Source: Rhizophagus irregularis (Eukaryota > Glomeromycota > Glomeromycetes > Glomerales > Glomeraceae). From it: DNA of 64,000 nt. Below, in pieces: positions 10,048-25,300 of the stretch. Position 1 is the first letter of the stretch. Each line of letters starts with the position of its first letter. The notes under the pieces were generated by a model, which worked only from the letters and a program-made list of their open reading frames with translations, ran no database searches and was not told the origin of the DNA. The stretch lies in contig NC_089443.1 in assembly GCF_026210795.1 (NCBI RefSeq), positions 3,348,001 through 3,412,000 on the forward strand. Reading direction: 5' to 3'. The translations under genes and the position numbers were made by a program.

Positions 10048-13000
10048 ATTTACCAAATTGATTATCGGTCTTCGACCGATATCTCTATTCCTAAACGCAA
10101 TTCATTTTAACGAGACGTATATAAAGGGTTATTGTCCACTTAATTCTAATCGCTAATTTAAATATTTATTTTCTTTAACACTCAATAATGATTAAATTTA
10201 TTGTATATTATTCATTTAATGCTAAAATTTTTTTTACTAACCTTTTATAATTCATATTTATTTATTTATTAAATTATTTATTTATTTGTTTTATTTGTTG
10301 ACAGAGTTGATTAACATTTTGTTTGTAAAATTGTAATTTGGAAATATTTAAAACGGTTATTTGTTAAATAATTAACATTTTTAGGGTAAACATGTTTTTC
10401 ATATATCGTAAATTTCATCATATATCGTAGATTTCATACATCGTAAATGTAAAATTTAAAATTTAAAAGTTAAGCACCCTTCAAACTTTTTTCAAAATTT
10501 GCAAAAAAAAAAGTATGATGCAATAAGAACCTTACTAAATTTTTTTTGTAAAAAAGGGGAGGGACGATAGGTTTTACTTTTTTTACTTTTTTTTAATTTT
10601 TATTTTTTAAAAACTTACAAATTTTTTTAAAATTTTTACCTAAGTTCATATGACTATGTCATATGATTATATCATTACATGTCATAAAGTCATAAAGTCA
10701 TATGAGGGTTTCAAATAAATCATGTGAAATAAAGTTTAGCCAATCATATATCAAAAATCCAAAACGTGTTCATAATTGATCAACAAGGAGTAGAAAACTC
10801 TTAGTTGATTTTTCTATTTTTAACCGGATTACCGGATTAAAAACTATAACATTATTCCTATAATAAACAATTCCTTATGGAAAAAACATTATTACATATA
10901 TGGTATTAATATACTTTTTTTGAATGAAATGAAAGTAAAAAAATGATGAAAATGAAAATAAATGAATTATTGAAAATATTGAAATCAAAAGAAAAAAAAA
11001 ATTCTGGAATTTCTAAAATATTCAAGAAAAGTACTACTATTCAAAATATCAAATACTTTTTTTGTAAAATACCGACTTTTTTTTTTAATGTCTTTACGGT
11101 AATCTCCAAAAGATGACTTTTAATCGATCCATAAATTAATCATAAGAATTCATTAATAATAGTTACATTTATAAATTATTAATAAGAAGGAAATGAGAAA
11201 AATAAATCGGAGAAGGTTTCCGTGGCTGATTGTATAAGTATTAAATAGTTAAAGTTAACCTTTTTTTTTCTTTTACGCGTATCTTGTACATATCCGGTGA
11301 TAGGCTTTTTAATGATTATCCGGAAAGTCCGGATGCCATAAAGCCGTTGTCTTCAAATCTGAAACAAAATAATGGAAAAAGACAAAACTTTATCTTTAAA
11401 ATCTTCGGCCGCACCACATAAGTGATCTAAAAAAAATCATCAGCCAAATTATTATGTTTTTGCAAAACAAAAAAAAGAGAAAAAATCTTGAGTCACGTAC
11501 CTTGCATTGTCAATCTTTTCTATAAATGAAACAAATGAACAAATGGGACTTGGCACAATTGGAATGTTCGAGATCTCACTATTAAATCAAAATATCATGT
11601 ATGTACTGCGTGTTCAAAAATGATTAAATCAATGAAGAAAATCTCTTTCATTTTTTTGATACTTTTATAAAATGTTCGATTAGGAAAGTATTCTTTGGAT
11701 AAAATATTATAAAAAGTTTTTTCTTTTAGTTTATTCTATATGAAAAGTTCGATTTTATGATTGACAACGAGGAAAAATTTCTATTGTTACATGTGTTACA
11801 AGTGACACCTACATGTGATTCTAGATGCATATTCTTTTCTATATAGAATATTGGTTTTTATAGAACAAAGATGCCGTTGTTCTTTTCTGGCTAATAATTT
11901 TGTGTTTATCGAATTAAAAGACAATAACAAGAAAATTATTATTTTTACATTATTTTACATTATTATAATTATTTCATCATTATTGTTATTGTTATTTTCT
12001 GTTACATATAAAAATTTTTTGGCTAAAAATTTTTTTTCTATTACATTACATACATTACACCAAAAAAAAAAATAATAATTAATTATTTAATTATTAACAA
12101 TTATAACGAATAATAATAATAATAATAGATTTTCTGCGGACAATGATTCCTTTTTTTAATTTTTACTCAGGAGAAATACTTAAGCTAAGCCAAAGAAGAA
12201 TTAGAATCGAAATATCGAAATGGTATTATTATATGATTGGAAATTTCTTTAATCGATTTGATTTTGTACTCATTTGTTGTTATATGGTTCCATAAATAAA
12301 ATTCATTGAGATCGCGTTCATACTAACGTGAATGAACAAATTCTTACGGCCTTCTAATCGGCCTACGCGAATAAATTCTTTTATCCAAAAAAGAATGGAT
12401 AAAGATTAGATTAACATAACAGGGTAAAAGTAAAAAGTAATACAAAATAATTTAACAAAATAATAAAAATAAATTCAAATATTTAATTCAAAATAATAGA
12501 TCGTAAAAAGCAAACAAATGAATAAAATTGTAATAAAGAATAAATAAATACAAAGATTTTTTTAATAATAAACAAAAATGCAGTTTCAAAAATCAAAAAA
12601 AAATGAATTAGAAAAAAAAGTAAATATTATTATACCTTAAGTGGGACATTGGGACTTTGTAATCTTAATGATTTTATGACTTTACTTGTCCTTTTTTTTA
12701 TTTTTTTTTCTTTATTTTTTTTCTTTATTTTATTTTATTTTTTGTCTTGTCATCTATTTACAAGATAATTAAAAATGCAAAGTAGACCCGAGTCTAACTT
12801 ATCAAAAATGATCAAAGTTACGCGCGATCAAATTATAACACATTTTTAGGAATTAATTAAAATTAAACTTTGTCTTATTTTCATTTTGTAACTATTGTTA
12901 GTTTTAAATAATATTTATTATGACTTTTGATTAAATAATTAAGACTTATTGATAAATTTGTGGACTTATTGATAATTAACTTTTACGTGGCGTTCTATGG

Positions 13001-14460
13001 ATCATGCGATGCAAGTGTAGGCCGATTAAAATTGATCAAATGATACCAGTCAATTAAAATTTGCATCTGCAAAATTTTTTACTCGGTTAAAATAGATCAT
13101 CATGTAATTTTAATTCGATCGTGGCGCACTTTATTCATGTGAACGATTATGGTGCAGAAATTTAATAAGGAAAACAAACAATTAACAAAGCCTCTTTGAA
13201 AGAAAAAAGTTTCAATTTACATTTTAAAACGCCTTAATAGAAATCCTAAACATACATATTGTCTTTTTTTTTTAACGCATGCATAGTGCGGTGGCCCAAG
13301 TCCTAGCCACACATACACAATATTAACGTGATTAGTAAGATAGTAGTACAAATTCTTGTGGGCAATGGGTAATCTTTAAAAGGGGCTTGATAAGCAAACA
13401 CAAACCCTAAGTGTATCAAAAAATTCGTGACACAAGAACCAGCAAGTTTTAAACAGGTTTGGGAGAATCATCTGATTTAATTACTGCGGCAACTCTTTGT
13501 TAAGAATAAAATTGGCCAATCATTATGATTGAAATTACAAAAGCATTTCATTGTTACTTATGCCCGAAAATGATAATCATGTTGTAACACGAATTACGTA
13601 CGCTTTCGTAAATAAAGTTTTAAAAAATGCACAATGATTGTTAGTAAGACGTGACACTATGCAAAACCTTACATTGAATGACTTCTTGTATCACGATCTT
13701 AATATGGAGTTGTTAATAAAAGAACAATCATCTAGAAATTTTTATTTAACATTATATATAATGTAATTAAGAATTTGACCATATTTGGTTTTATAGAAAA
13801 CTGGAATGAAAATAATAAACCGGTTTTTTTTATTTACATGCATACATATCAAGTCATAGGATTAATTATTATATGAATTTGAGTAACAACTTAAAATAAA
13901 AAAAAATGATACAACTTAAAATAAATGAAAATTAAATGATTTCGATAAGGATCTTTACTCAAAAAAATTTTAAACTATGCATGTATGTAGGTTAGGGCGT
14001 AAATAAAAAAAAGATCTTTAATTTATGAAATTCAAAAATCATCTTGTGTCATCAAAATACGGAGGTAAGTATCCGAATTTTTTTAAACCTGTATATTCTT
14101 GATATTTAAACTTTAAAGAAGAATACTTTAATTAAATTAAATACTATATTTGGAAAATTGTAAGAAAAAAAAAAAGGTTATTGTTAAAGATGCAGAATGC
14201 AAGTTACTCGGTTTTTTAAGTTTATGCAGACGTCTCGCAAAGAGGGGTAAACGTTTTAAACTACTTTTTGTTACCTAATGTTTGGAATGATTTGCACATG
14301 CTTCAGACCACAAAAAAAAAAAAAAGAATAATAATTTCCTCGATTAAAAATTTTTTTTTTAGAAAAAAAAAACTCTAATAAATTGTTTGTATACTAGTTA
14401 ATCTTGTTTTCCTTTTAAAAATATATGCTTAATGATAATAAACATGAATGACTTAAATGC

Positions 14461-14486
14461 GGGGCAGGGGGAAAGGGGGGGATGGG
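14461..14486 (+). other. G-quadruplex-type tract
   Basis: Four guanine runs of 4, 5, 7 and 3 bases are separated by loops of 2, 3 and 2 bases. This is striking in DNA that is otherwise extremely AT-rich. No gene is adjacent. Confidence 0.7.
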
Positions 14487-17110
14487 TTAATATTAAATGT
14501 TAATATATAGTTTTGAGTTATGCTAGCCAAATTGTAAACTTTCATAATTTTGAGTTATGTATGTTTGTGCAAGCAGAGTAATGGCGTTTTTTTTTTCTTT
14601 TATTATTTCCTTTTGTTTTTATTTTATTTTAAACTTTTTTGTGAAATTATTGACCCCAGAAAAAACACATAAAAAAAATTTTTTTTAAATTTTACTCGTT
14701 AAAATGTAACTTAAAAAAATTTTTTTATTATTATTTTATTTTCCGGTTTTAAAAACAGTAAAGAAGATCTACAACAGGTTATTGTTTTTTCTTTTTAAAA
14801 AAAAAAAAAAGTCAAAATTAAAAATAATAAACAAGAAACAACAGATTGACATAAGTAAAGAGAATTTCTTGTTTTAGTAATTTTTCATTAATTAAACTTT
14901 CTCGCATAAAATTTTTTTTAACAAATAAATATGTTCTTCTCTTTGCAGTTTTTTTTAACTGGTTAAAAGAAAATATAAAAGAGAGAAGAGAGAAAGAAAA
15001 AAATAAAAATAATAAATTATCAAGTATGAAACGTACCTAAATTTTTATTCGTAAAAGAATTTTTTTCAAGAATTTTTTTTTTCTTTTTTTTCTTTATTTT
15101 TTCTTTTTCGGTATAAGGACCCAAGATGATAGAGAGCAAAAAACCTAATTGTGACTATGAGTCAATAAGAAAAAAAAAAAAAAAAAAAAAGATGGTCAGG
15201 TGAGTCAGGTGGTCATTTAATATGCATAAACAAGTTATGGACAGGTCATGAAAAAAATGCGACGATCATATGATCCATCTATTAGTTAAAAAATGGGAAC
15301 ACTTGCCAGAAACGGGTTTTTTTCTTGATTAAGTAGCCATTAATTTAAAAAAAAATATTTTTAAACTGTCAAAAAAAAAAAAAAAAAAAACCCTAAATTC
15401 TGTAATATAAATAATGATTAACAGAACCCTAAAAGCGACTTGCATTAATGTACAACGTAATTCTGAGTACAAATGATGCGATGTACTTTACATTTTAGTG
15501 CTAATAATATGCAAAAAATATTATTAGGTGTCACAAAAAAATATGCATGGAGGATTCCCCACTTTTTTTCAAAAAATTGCTTGTAATCGGGTAATTTTTT
15601 GTAACTACATTTTATTTATTTATTATTGTCAGATTTTTTTTTTAAAATAAAAAAAAAAAAAAAATATTTTAAATATTTGTTTTTGTCATCAGATGAGTTA
15701 TGCGGTTACCTGATGCCAACCTTTGTATTTTAAATTATAATACAATATATATATTTATTTATTATTTATGTATGTATATATATTTTATTATTAAAATGTT
15801 TTTTCTCTTTATATATATATTTTTATATTACATATTCTATTTATTTATTTATTCTTATTTATTTATTTATTTATTTATTTATTTTCAAGAAAAAAAAAAA
15901 TGCTTATAATGCTTATCAATAAAGAGTAACACAAAAAAAAAATTTTGTTCAGAATAATGAAAGACTTTTGAAGTTGCACGGATGGCAGAATGTTTCAGTT
16001 ATATGTTTAAATGAACCTCATCAAAAGAAAGTTCATTACACGAATTAAGGAATGCTGACATTAATGTCATTAATGATAATAAGTTATCATTGTCATGTTA
16101 CTTAATTATAAATTTGATAGAATACAAAAAAAGATAATTTAATTTATTCGTCATTGTATTTTAACCGTAAAAGTGAGGGGTTCATTTTAAGTTTTAGTTC
16201 AATGGTTAATCCGTTAAATAATTCAAAAAAAAAAAGTAGCTTATTTTAGCTCAATTAAAGAAGTCGATAAGGTAATTTGTGATAGAATCTAGATTGAAAT
16301 TATATAATAAATAAAAAAAAAAATTTTAAATAAAAATTTAATTTATTATATTTAATTTATTTTTTTGGAATATGAATAAGTCAATAATTGTTCGTAAAAA
16401 AAAAAAAAATAAGAAAATAAATTTTTGTTTAACAAATTTAAACAATGTAAATTTGTTCCGTTGGTCCGGTCGTTAAATTATTACGAGATATGAAGATTAT
16501 TAATAACGGGAGAAACCCAAAGTGGGGTATAAAAGAATTTTAAGGGACAAAAAAAAATATGCTTATTCCTTCTTTATTTCATTTAAAAACAAGTTTTTGA
16601 TCTTGGAAGACGGTTAAATTATATATATGATGTATATATTATATGTATGTGTATAATATATAAATAATAAATAAAAAAATATATATATATTTATACATAA
16701 TATATATATATATAAATATAAATATGTATATATAAATATATATATAATTTTGTAAAATATGCATAAAAAAAAAATTGTCAAATATTTCTATTATATTTTC
16801 CATTTTTTTCTAAAAAAAAATATATAAATAAATTTTAAATAAAATAAAAGAAACAGAAATTTTATTTAGGTTATTTTAAATGTATAAAAAAAAAAATTTT
16901 TTAAAACCGAATAAATTATATTCTGTAAGGAACGTAACATAAAAAAGTTTTATATTGTGTTCAACGATAGACTTGTGAAACACGTGTAACAACAAAGAGC
17001 TGCATATTATTTTACCAAATCTGAGACGGCAAATCATTACCACATTTTGTTCCTTTGTGTACTTCAGGCATTTTCTATTTTGTTCATATAGTTATGTATA
17101 GAAAAATTCC

Positions 17111-17120
17111 TATATAAAGG
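17111..17120 (+). promoter_or_regulatory. Possible TATA box of HMG gene at 17.3 kb
   Basis: TATATAAAGG lies 162 bases before the ATG, farther than for other genes in the window (59-75 bases). It implies a long 5' leader if it is used. Confidence 0.3.
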
Positions 17121-17272
17121 GAAAAAAAAATCGATGAATTTCTCTCAACCAAAAACATCTTTTGAAAAAAAAAACAAATATAAAAATATAATTTTTGATA
17201 TAAAAAAATTATAAAATTATTTGATAAAAAAAACTTTTTCGTCAGATATTTTTTTTATTACAAATTACAAAA

Positions 17273-18100
17273 ATGACTGAAACAATCTCCCAACAAAAAG
17301 AATTTGTGTTTATTTCCGTTGATGGAAAGCAAACAAAAAATCATGCAATTTCTCCTCCAGAAAACTTAAAAGTGGAATTTCCACCAAAATTCTCTGATTC
17401 AGAACTTGGCCGTACTCATGATAAGAAAGGGTCCGGAAAAAGCAAAAAACCACCAAATGCTTTCATCCTCTTCAGAAAGAAATATGTCGAATCTTTACAT
17501 CGACTCGGACATCATGATGCCATGAAAAAAGTTTCCGGTTGGGCAAGAGATGCTTGGAACAAATTGTCTCAAGCAGAAAAAGATCAATATGAACAATACG
17601 CAAACAGGGCCGCAAGCCTTTATCAAGAGTGGGAAATAAGAAATCCCCAACCCATCAATCGTAATAATAATCGTATTCGTCAAAGCAACAATAATAATAC
17701 TGCAACAAGAAAAAGAAAAAATTTACAACGTGGACATGGGCAAAATCCAAATTCAATCTCATTGAATTCAAATTCGACCAGGCAAATTTCAACTCCAACA
17801 ATTCATCAAATGCCAGCACATTTCGTATCACCTAAATCTTCCCCCGAATCGATCTTTGAAATACTCCCTGATTATGATAACACACGGAATTATAATGATC
17901 AGCCCATTTTGACTGAACCTTTTCCAACTTTTCATTATTATCCTGAAATCATTTACGATACATCATCAATTATTCCTGATTACTTCGTAAATATTGAAGA
18001 TAGTTATTCTGTTCCCCCTTTAGCTGAAATCCAATCTACTAATAATCAATTTTATGATTTGGATTATTATCTTTCAAATTCCAAGATTAACTTTTTGTAA
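17273..18100 (+). CDS. MATA_HMG-type HMG-box protein
   Basis: Single exon, 275 residues. The HMG box is at about residues 58-122: KPPNAFILFRKKYVESL starts helix 1, VSGWARDAW lies in helix 2, and EKDQYEQYANRAASLYQEW forms helix 3. This is the MATA_HMG subgroup found in fungal mating-type and sex-locus proteins. It is presumed to be a nuclear minor-groove DNA-binding regulator. An EFVFISVDG motif near the N-terminus and a VEFPPKF motif at about residues 34-40 correspond to similar motifs in other HMG genes of the window. A basic stretch (TRKRKN, about 144-150) follows an Asn-rich linker and may be a nuclear localisation signal. The tail is Pro/Ser/Tyr-rich and acidic, which could be activation-like. 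Family membership is clear; a role in mating is not established. Confidence 0.9.
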   Translation: MTETISQQKEFVFISVDGKQTKNHAISPPENLKVEFPPKFSDSELGRTHDKKGSGKSKKPPNAFILFRKKYVESLHRLGHHDAMKKVSGWARDAWNKLSQAEKDQYEQYANRAASLYQEWEIRNPQPINRNNNRIRQSNNNNTATRKRKNLQRGHGQNPNSISLNSNSTRQISTPTIHQMPAHFVSPKSSPESIFEILPDYDNTRNYNDQPILTEPFPTFHYYPEIIYDTSSIIPDYFVNIEDSYSVPPLAEIQSTNNQFYDLDYYLSNSKINFL

Positions 18101-20438
18101 ACAAAAAAAAAAAAATTTTTTATTTTTATTATTATTATTATTATCCCCCCCCCCTTTATATTTTATCCATGTAAATTTATTAAACATTTTTTTTTCAATA
18201 CAGCATTAGTCTGAATATTCTTTTTAAAAAATCTCTTTTTCAATTTTTATTTTATTTTTCTTCGAATCGTAAATTTTTTACAATAAAAGACCCATTCTTT
18301 GAAAATCACAAACACAAACAAACGCCTTTTTTTTAAAATATGTTAAAAAAAAAAAAATCTATACAACACAATATTTTTAATTATGATTATATTATAAGTT
18401 ACGAAACAATTTATTATGATAAGTATGCATTTTTCATTTTTATGTAGTTTATTTTTAAGCATTACAATTTTTCATATTTTCATCATATAAAAAAAAAAAA
18501 GATAAGGTTTAGTATATTACAATTTAATTGATTTAATTTTGTAGTTTTTTAAAAAAAAAATTATTTATTTTTCACGTTTTTAACTTAATAATGTACATTT
18601 AAAATTTTTTTGTATTATTTAATATCATATTTAGAAAAAACATTCTTCTTTTTTATTATTTACTTTAATCTTTTTTTAAAAATAAATCATTCAAAAAAAA
18701 TCACTATTTTTTTTATTTTTTTGAGAAAAATAATTAATATTATCACTCATTCTATTCATTTATTTTATTATTTTTTTGAAAGTAGAAAATTTTGAACATT
18801 TTTTTGTACAGTATTCTTTTATTTTTATTATTATTTTTTATTATTTTTTATTATTATTTTTTATTATTTATTTATTTATTTATTTATTTTTATTTTTTAT
18901 TATTATTATTAATTATTAATATTTTTTTTTTATTGGAATTCTTAATGTATTTTCTTTATTTTTATTTTTATCCTTTTTCTTTTTTTTGACAAGTGATTGA
19001 TTCACGAACGAAAAAAAAAAAGCAGGAAAAAAAAGTAACCAAAAGTATTTTAGTAAACGCAAAAAAAAAATATATATATATAACTTATTTTTTTTTATCT
19101 ATTTTTAATTAATAATAATACGTATATTTTTTTTATTATTGTAAATAAAAATCATATTTTTTTTAAAAAAAAAAACAAAAAAAAAAACTTTTAAACTTTG
19201 TTTATTTTTTTTTCAAATGATAATATTATTATTGGCGCAGTAAATTTGTTTTACACAATAATATTTTTTTTTTATTACAAGTTCCCTTAAATGTATCACG
19301 GTTAATTTATAATCAAAGAAAGTCTTTGAATATCATTGTTTAATTGTTAAACATTTTACTTTGAAATACATTTTTTTTCTTTTGTTAGAATTTATACTTG
19401 CATAATGCACATCGGGATGTGCTGTACGTTTAGATAATTAAATTCAAAATTTTACCCTATTTGTATCACATATCATCATTAAAAAGAAATCTTTTTTACC
19501 ACCCTTTCAGAAAACCGATTAGAATTCCGTTTTAAGTTAAGTTCCATATTTAAGAAATGCGGTTAAATAAAAAGTTACAAATAATTTATTAACAATGTAA
19601 AATCAAATATTGTACCATACATGTTTGAATAAGGAAAAAAAATTATTTCCGGGAAAAAAAAAAAAAAAAAAAAAAATTTTTTTTTGTTGTTGTATTATAA
19701 CAAAGATATTTATGGAAAAATGGGGTACAAAATCGCACAATTAATCATAATGCGTCATGTATGATGTACAATGCTAACATCTTTGCCAATCATTTTCTAA
19801 CGTGATTTGGTTTCAGCAAATCATTTGATTTTTAACAAGGAAAAGTTTCATATGTTAAATTCATGTAATTTAATTGGTTGGATATGAAGTCATTATGGCG
19901 CAGTAATCCTTTCATTGAACCCTTAAGTAATTTCTTTCTATAAAAAAAAAAAAATGATGTACCAAATTAATGCAAACTGTGCATAATTGTTTCCTTTTAG
20001 TTATTCAAATTGAGGAGAAAAAAGAAAAATATTGTAGAAAAAATAATTTTCCGAGAATTGTAACAAGGAAACCCGCAATACTTTTTTAAGTAAAAAGGAA
20101 AAAAAAAAACTGCAAACCTCAAAATATTATGTTTAAGAACAAAGGTCTTTATTATTAATAAACATTGTTTTTCGGAAAAAAATTTAAAAACTTTTTTTTT
20201 ATGGGAACCGAATAAAAAAAAAATGTAACGAATTAAATGAAACCACGAAATATATGTTTTGTCATTATTTTATCATTATTTATTTTTGGCGCTTTTGAAA
20301 GAAGTACAATGTTTTAAGTATTTTGAAATTCATACTTTAATAAATTAAATTTTACAAATTTAGTAATACGAAATTAAGTTGACAGTGAAATGCATGGATT
20401 TGACGTTTTATAATTGCATACCAGATTTGGTTATTTTT

Positions 20439-20469
<31 letters not shown>

Positions 20470-22330
20470 TAATTATTTTTTTCCTAATTTAATAAAAAAA
20501 AATAAATAAATAACAAATAAAATTATTAACCGTAAGTTAATCCCCACAAAAAAATCTTCAATAATCCGAATAATCAATAAAATGTCCGAATATTTATTTT
20601 AATGAATGAAACTTTATAAGGAAATAGGTTCACAAAAATAATCTATAATAAAAACTATTTAAAATCTATGATTCTTATTAATGCATTAAACTTAAAATGG
20701 AAATTTGGCTTTTTTTCAAGATATCAAAAAAAAAAAAAGTTTCTGTAAAGATGGTTCCATTGAAAGTTCAATATTAATCTTCTTTTAGAATTCATAGAAC
20801 AAATGACAAATCATCTTGTACGACAACATAATTAATGATGTAAACTTTTTTGGAATTAAACTTTAAAAGTACGCCATCGAATTCTTATATTGCTGATTGT
20901 TTCAAATATTTTTTTTCTAATATGCAACAAGACCCAAACAATGAGGCAGTGTCACCCAACTAAATTTTTGGCTTTTAAATTTTTTAAATGCCAAGTAAAC
21001 AGCATACCAGATAAAGTAATTTTCTTAATTGGGGTTACACCATTTTCTTTTTTCATTGTTATTTAACATAATAATTGTCATTACACGACAGACAATGAGC
21101 AGGTTTTATTGTGTAAATGATGACACAAACTTAAATGATTGATGATCTTTATTTGCCTATTCAAATATAGTTTAATGTAATTAAAAAATTTTTTGAAAGT
21201 TGTACGAATTTCCCCTTGTTACAAAACAAATCTATCTTTATATTAACCCAATTTTAGTAAATTGGCTGAATCATGATTTAACTAAATTTAAAAACCTTAA
21301 AAAAAAACCAAAAGTAATCTTTTTTATTATAAACTTTAAATTTTTATTTTAAAAAAAAAAGGAACTTTACCAAAAATTATTAATCCATTATAAAAAAAAA
21401 AAAAAAAAAAAATTTAATGAAAGAAAAAAGCGCATGAATAATACAATACAGTATGAATAATATATGAAATGAAATATATTGTACATATTTATAAAAAGTA
21501 AATATAATAAACGGACAAATTTATAAGTTTTTCGGCCGTTTAGTTGGAAATGATCATCTGTTAAAGGAGTTCTGGATTGTCTTTACAGTTGTTGTTTGAT
21601 TTTCAATGTTTTATGTAATTATCGTGTAGTCGATCTTATATATTGCTTGATTTGGAAACCAATTTAATTGATTTATAGATACCAAGATATCGTTAATCCA
21701 AATTTATATTTGGCGTAAATGCAAAAGGTCATTTTTTTTAAGCGTGCATGTAAAAAAAACATACATGCAGTTACATGCAGTTTTTTTTTTCTAAAAAAGC
21801 AAATTTAATAAAAAGTATTAATCATTAATAATAAATAATTGAAAGGAATATTGCGATTATCTATCTCCTTTTATCCCGTCTATTTTTATTCACGTGCATA
21901 TTTTTTTTAATGTAAGGTTTTGAACATCTGATTGATTTACAATCAAATATGGTTAGATGTTATTTATTTAATAATCATTTTCAAAAAGCCATTTTACTTT
22001 AGTTATGACGTACAATAATCAAATAATCTTTTTTTTTTTGACATTAATTTACTTTCTACTATGCGGGGAAAATCCTATAAGAAAAAAATTTTTTTTTTCA
22101 TGTTAACTTTGAATTCCTACCATAATTAGTATAAACGACAATTTAAACTTGTCAATGAATTTACCATATAAATTTAGAGTTTTGGGGTAAGTGTTAGAAA
22201 TAACCTGTTTATTTATTATTATATACTTGATTTTTTTTTTTATTTAAAAAAAAACACGCATATCTGTTTATATCTCGTATTATTTAAAATAACTTTAAGG
22301 TATTTTTAATTATTAATAATGCAGCATAAA

Positions 22331-22365
<35 letters not shown>

Positions 22366-25300
22366 CTAGGTTAATCTTATTACCGCATAAATGGATTATC
22401 TTTTATTCTTTTTAATAATAATTAACCGATTAAATTAACTCATTTAGGATTTTCAGATAAATAAAATTTTCCGTGATTTTTTTTTTTTGTGGCTTAATAT
22501 AATAATCATTATATCGGTATGTGGCTGTCGGCTGTTGAATATCATCTAAATTAGGACTTCCGAATTATTTATTCCTTTACGTCTATAGTTCATGCGCCTT
22601 TAAATAATAGATTTTAATAATACATATTTTGAGACGCCCAACCTTAAAAATTTTTCAACATATGAAATCGCATGTTAAAGCAATAATAATCCAGTTAAAA
22701 AAAAAAAAATTTTTTTTTTAATTTTTTTTATGATATCACGTGACGTACTTTATATAATGCTTTATAATGCCGCAGCATAATCTTTCCCCACAAAATTCCA
22801 ACCGTAAAATTCCGTGATATGATTAAGGGATGTTGGATGACTTTCACTTACAGCACATCGCAGATATGGATTTGCAATATCCCACATTCCTATACTTAAC
22901 ACTTATACATATATGTACATACCTCCGCGTTTCGAAATTTTTGTCGGTGCCACTATAATACCGACTATACCGACTACTATTACAAGTACTATTACAAGAA
23001 TATATACTATTATACTATATATACTATTGCAAGAATATTATATACTAGTATTTAAGTCTCTCATAATCTAAAATATGGTTAATAAAATATGGTTAATAAA
23101 ATATGGTTAATAAATATGGTTAATAAAAATATGGTTAACGGAATTAATCTCATTCCCAGCCTGAATTAATGTGTTTCTACAAAATTCATGATCATGTGAT
23201 CTCATTTTTATTTATCACTCCTTATCACACCTTCCCAAGTTTCAGTTTTATTATTTATCTGAGCAACTTCATTTTTTCACAGTTGGATAAATTTTATTTG
23301 TCACACCCTACGTGTCACTTCACGAGGTTACTACTACTTACGATATTACTGTTGCTGCGGCCAATGTTATTTTTTTCCGTTTATTCTGTCAATAGTCGTA
23401 TTCCATTATTTGTATCAAAGAATTTCAAGAATTATTTGTATCTAAGAAAAAGAGATACTCTATAAGGAATGAATAGGAATGAATAGGAATGAATCTAATA
23501 CAACAAATAGATTATCTCGTACATCGATATTATCAAGCTTCTAATAATTCGTTAATTAATTCACCTTTTTCCGCAAAGTTTTATTAGTAAAAAGTCAATA
23601 TGACGTTATTAACATTGTTGACGTTATATTACTTATATATACTGCACATATATATATACACTATAGTTTAAGGTTAGAGTTGTGAGTTGTGACATATTAT
23701 ATCATATTATATAATTTTTTGACATGTTATATAATAATAATAAAATTATATAACATAAATAATAATATGTTATATAGCATAATTAACATAATAACATATT
23801 TAGAGTAACGTTATATAAACACGATATATAACGATTATATTATATTTACTTAGTATACTTAGTATATACAGTATATATGTTAATATACAGTTTTACAGTA
23901 ACTACAGTAACTGTTATATGCCCATCTCTATTCCAAATATGTATTCCATTTAATCTTTATTATATCTATATCTAGTTTTTTTGAGCAACGAAACCAGCAT
24001 TTTTGCAACCTTTTTGACAAGTATTTTACGATTTTCATAATCACGTGAATTAAGACAATATATCGTTATTTTCATTTTGTGTTGATATTACTTAGTTGGT
24101 AGTTAGAGTTCATTAAGTTCAATATCTATTATATTTCATATTGTTTTTATTAAGGTTGTACCGAATTATTATCAATAATATATTTGGCCAGAGTTAAGCA
24201 AAAATTAAACAATTCTGACCAAACAACAAACAAATAAAAAAAAAATAATAATAATAATAAATTATCATTGGAAAATTTTTTTTAATGAATTAACGCCTGA
24301 ATAATAATATGTGATAATATTTATTGTTTACATTGTAGTATTTTCCAACAAACATTTTTTTTTTTTATAATCAATAATAATATTATCAATTGTTTTTTTT
24401 TGTTATAAAATGTACAATGTTATAATGTTTATTTGGGCGATTGAATTAATTTTGTAAATATTTTAAAAATATTAGAGAACTCGTGTTACACTTATTTCGA
24501 AAAAAAAATAAAAACATACAGTATAAAAGATCTAAGAAAGATGAAAGATGAAAGAAGATATTATATATTATATATTATAGTACCAAATGTTACCTGTTAC
24601 CAAATCTAAAACAAAAATAAATATTATTTTAATAAGATCAACGAAATTATTCTTAAAAATTTCTTATTATAAAATATTATATTTTAAAATATATTACTTT
24701 ATTAAATATTCGTTTTATGCGATTTTGTTTACATTTCATGTTTAAGTATTTCTAAAATTGATTTTATGCATCCGCCGTTATCTTAATATGAATCCATCAA
24801 CTTCCCGTTTTTGATTGACGTTGTACATTTAAACCATTTAAAACTTTTAACTTTTTTTTCAACTTTCTTTACGTCATAGTGTCTTACGTTATTCTAGACT
24901 AAATTTATTGATTTACAGTATAAACATTATTAAACGATCATTTATTTATTATTTATATTTTGAAAATTCTCGGCGGGAGATTATCTTACTATATTAAACC
25001 TGGATTATTCAAGTAAAGGAAGGTGTTAAAACACAATAATTATAATAAAAACATCATGTGGATGATTGTTCAACATTTATTGTGTTCAACCACCTTTTAG
25101 TTTAGACTATTCAAATATGAACATTTTCGTACCGGTATTTTCCTACATAGTACTAAAAATGTTATTAAAAATGTTACTATGGTAAAAATGAATTTATCTC
25201 TAACGCAAAGTACATCTCTAACGCCAAGTACTTCTAAAAAGGAAAAAAATCTATGACATCATTGTATGAAATATTTAATTAATTTTCATCATTTTTTTTT

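Larger units (their letters stand above)
7568..17272. other. Gene-poor AT-rich region of about 9.7 kb
   Basis: No convincing gene. The open stretches here (for example 11815-12075 and 15700-15909) are low-complexity and lack family motifs. The region holds short inverted-repeat elements near 8743, 9473 and 9956, a G-rich tract at 14461, many A and T runs of 15-25 bases, and TATTTAT-type microsatellites around 15750-15890 and 16620-16750. A possible TE end lies near 9170-9226, with CAGTGTTGGCATTTGGCC and the small palindrome CCAGTTTG/CAAACTGG. Confidence 0.5.

Noticed and set aside
23169-23465. 98-codon ORF
   Set aside because: Hydrophobic, random-looking composition, no motif, no splice or promoter support, and embedded in simple repeats.
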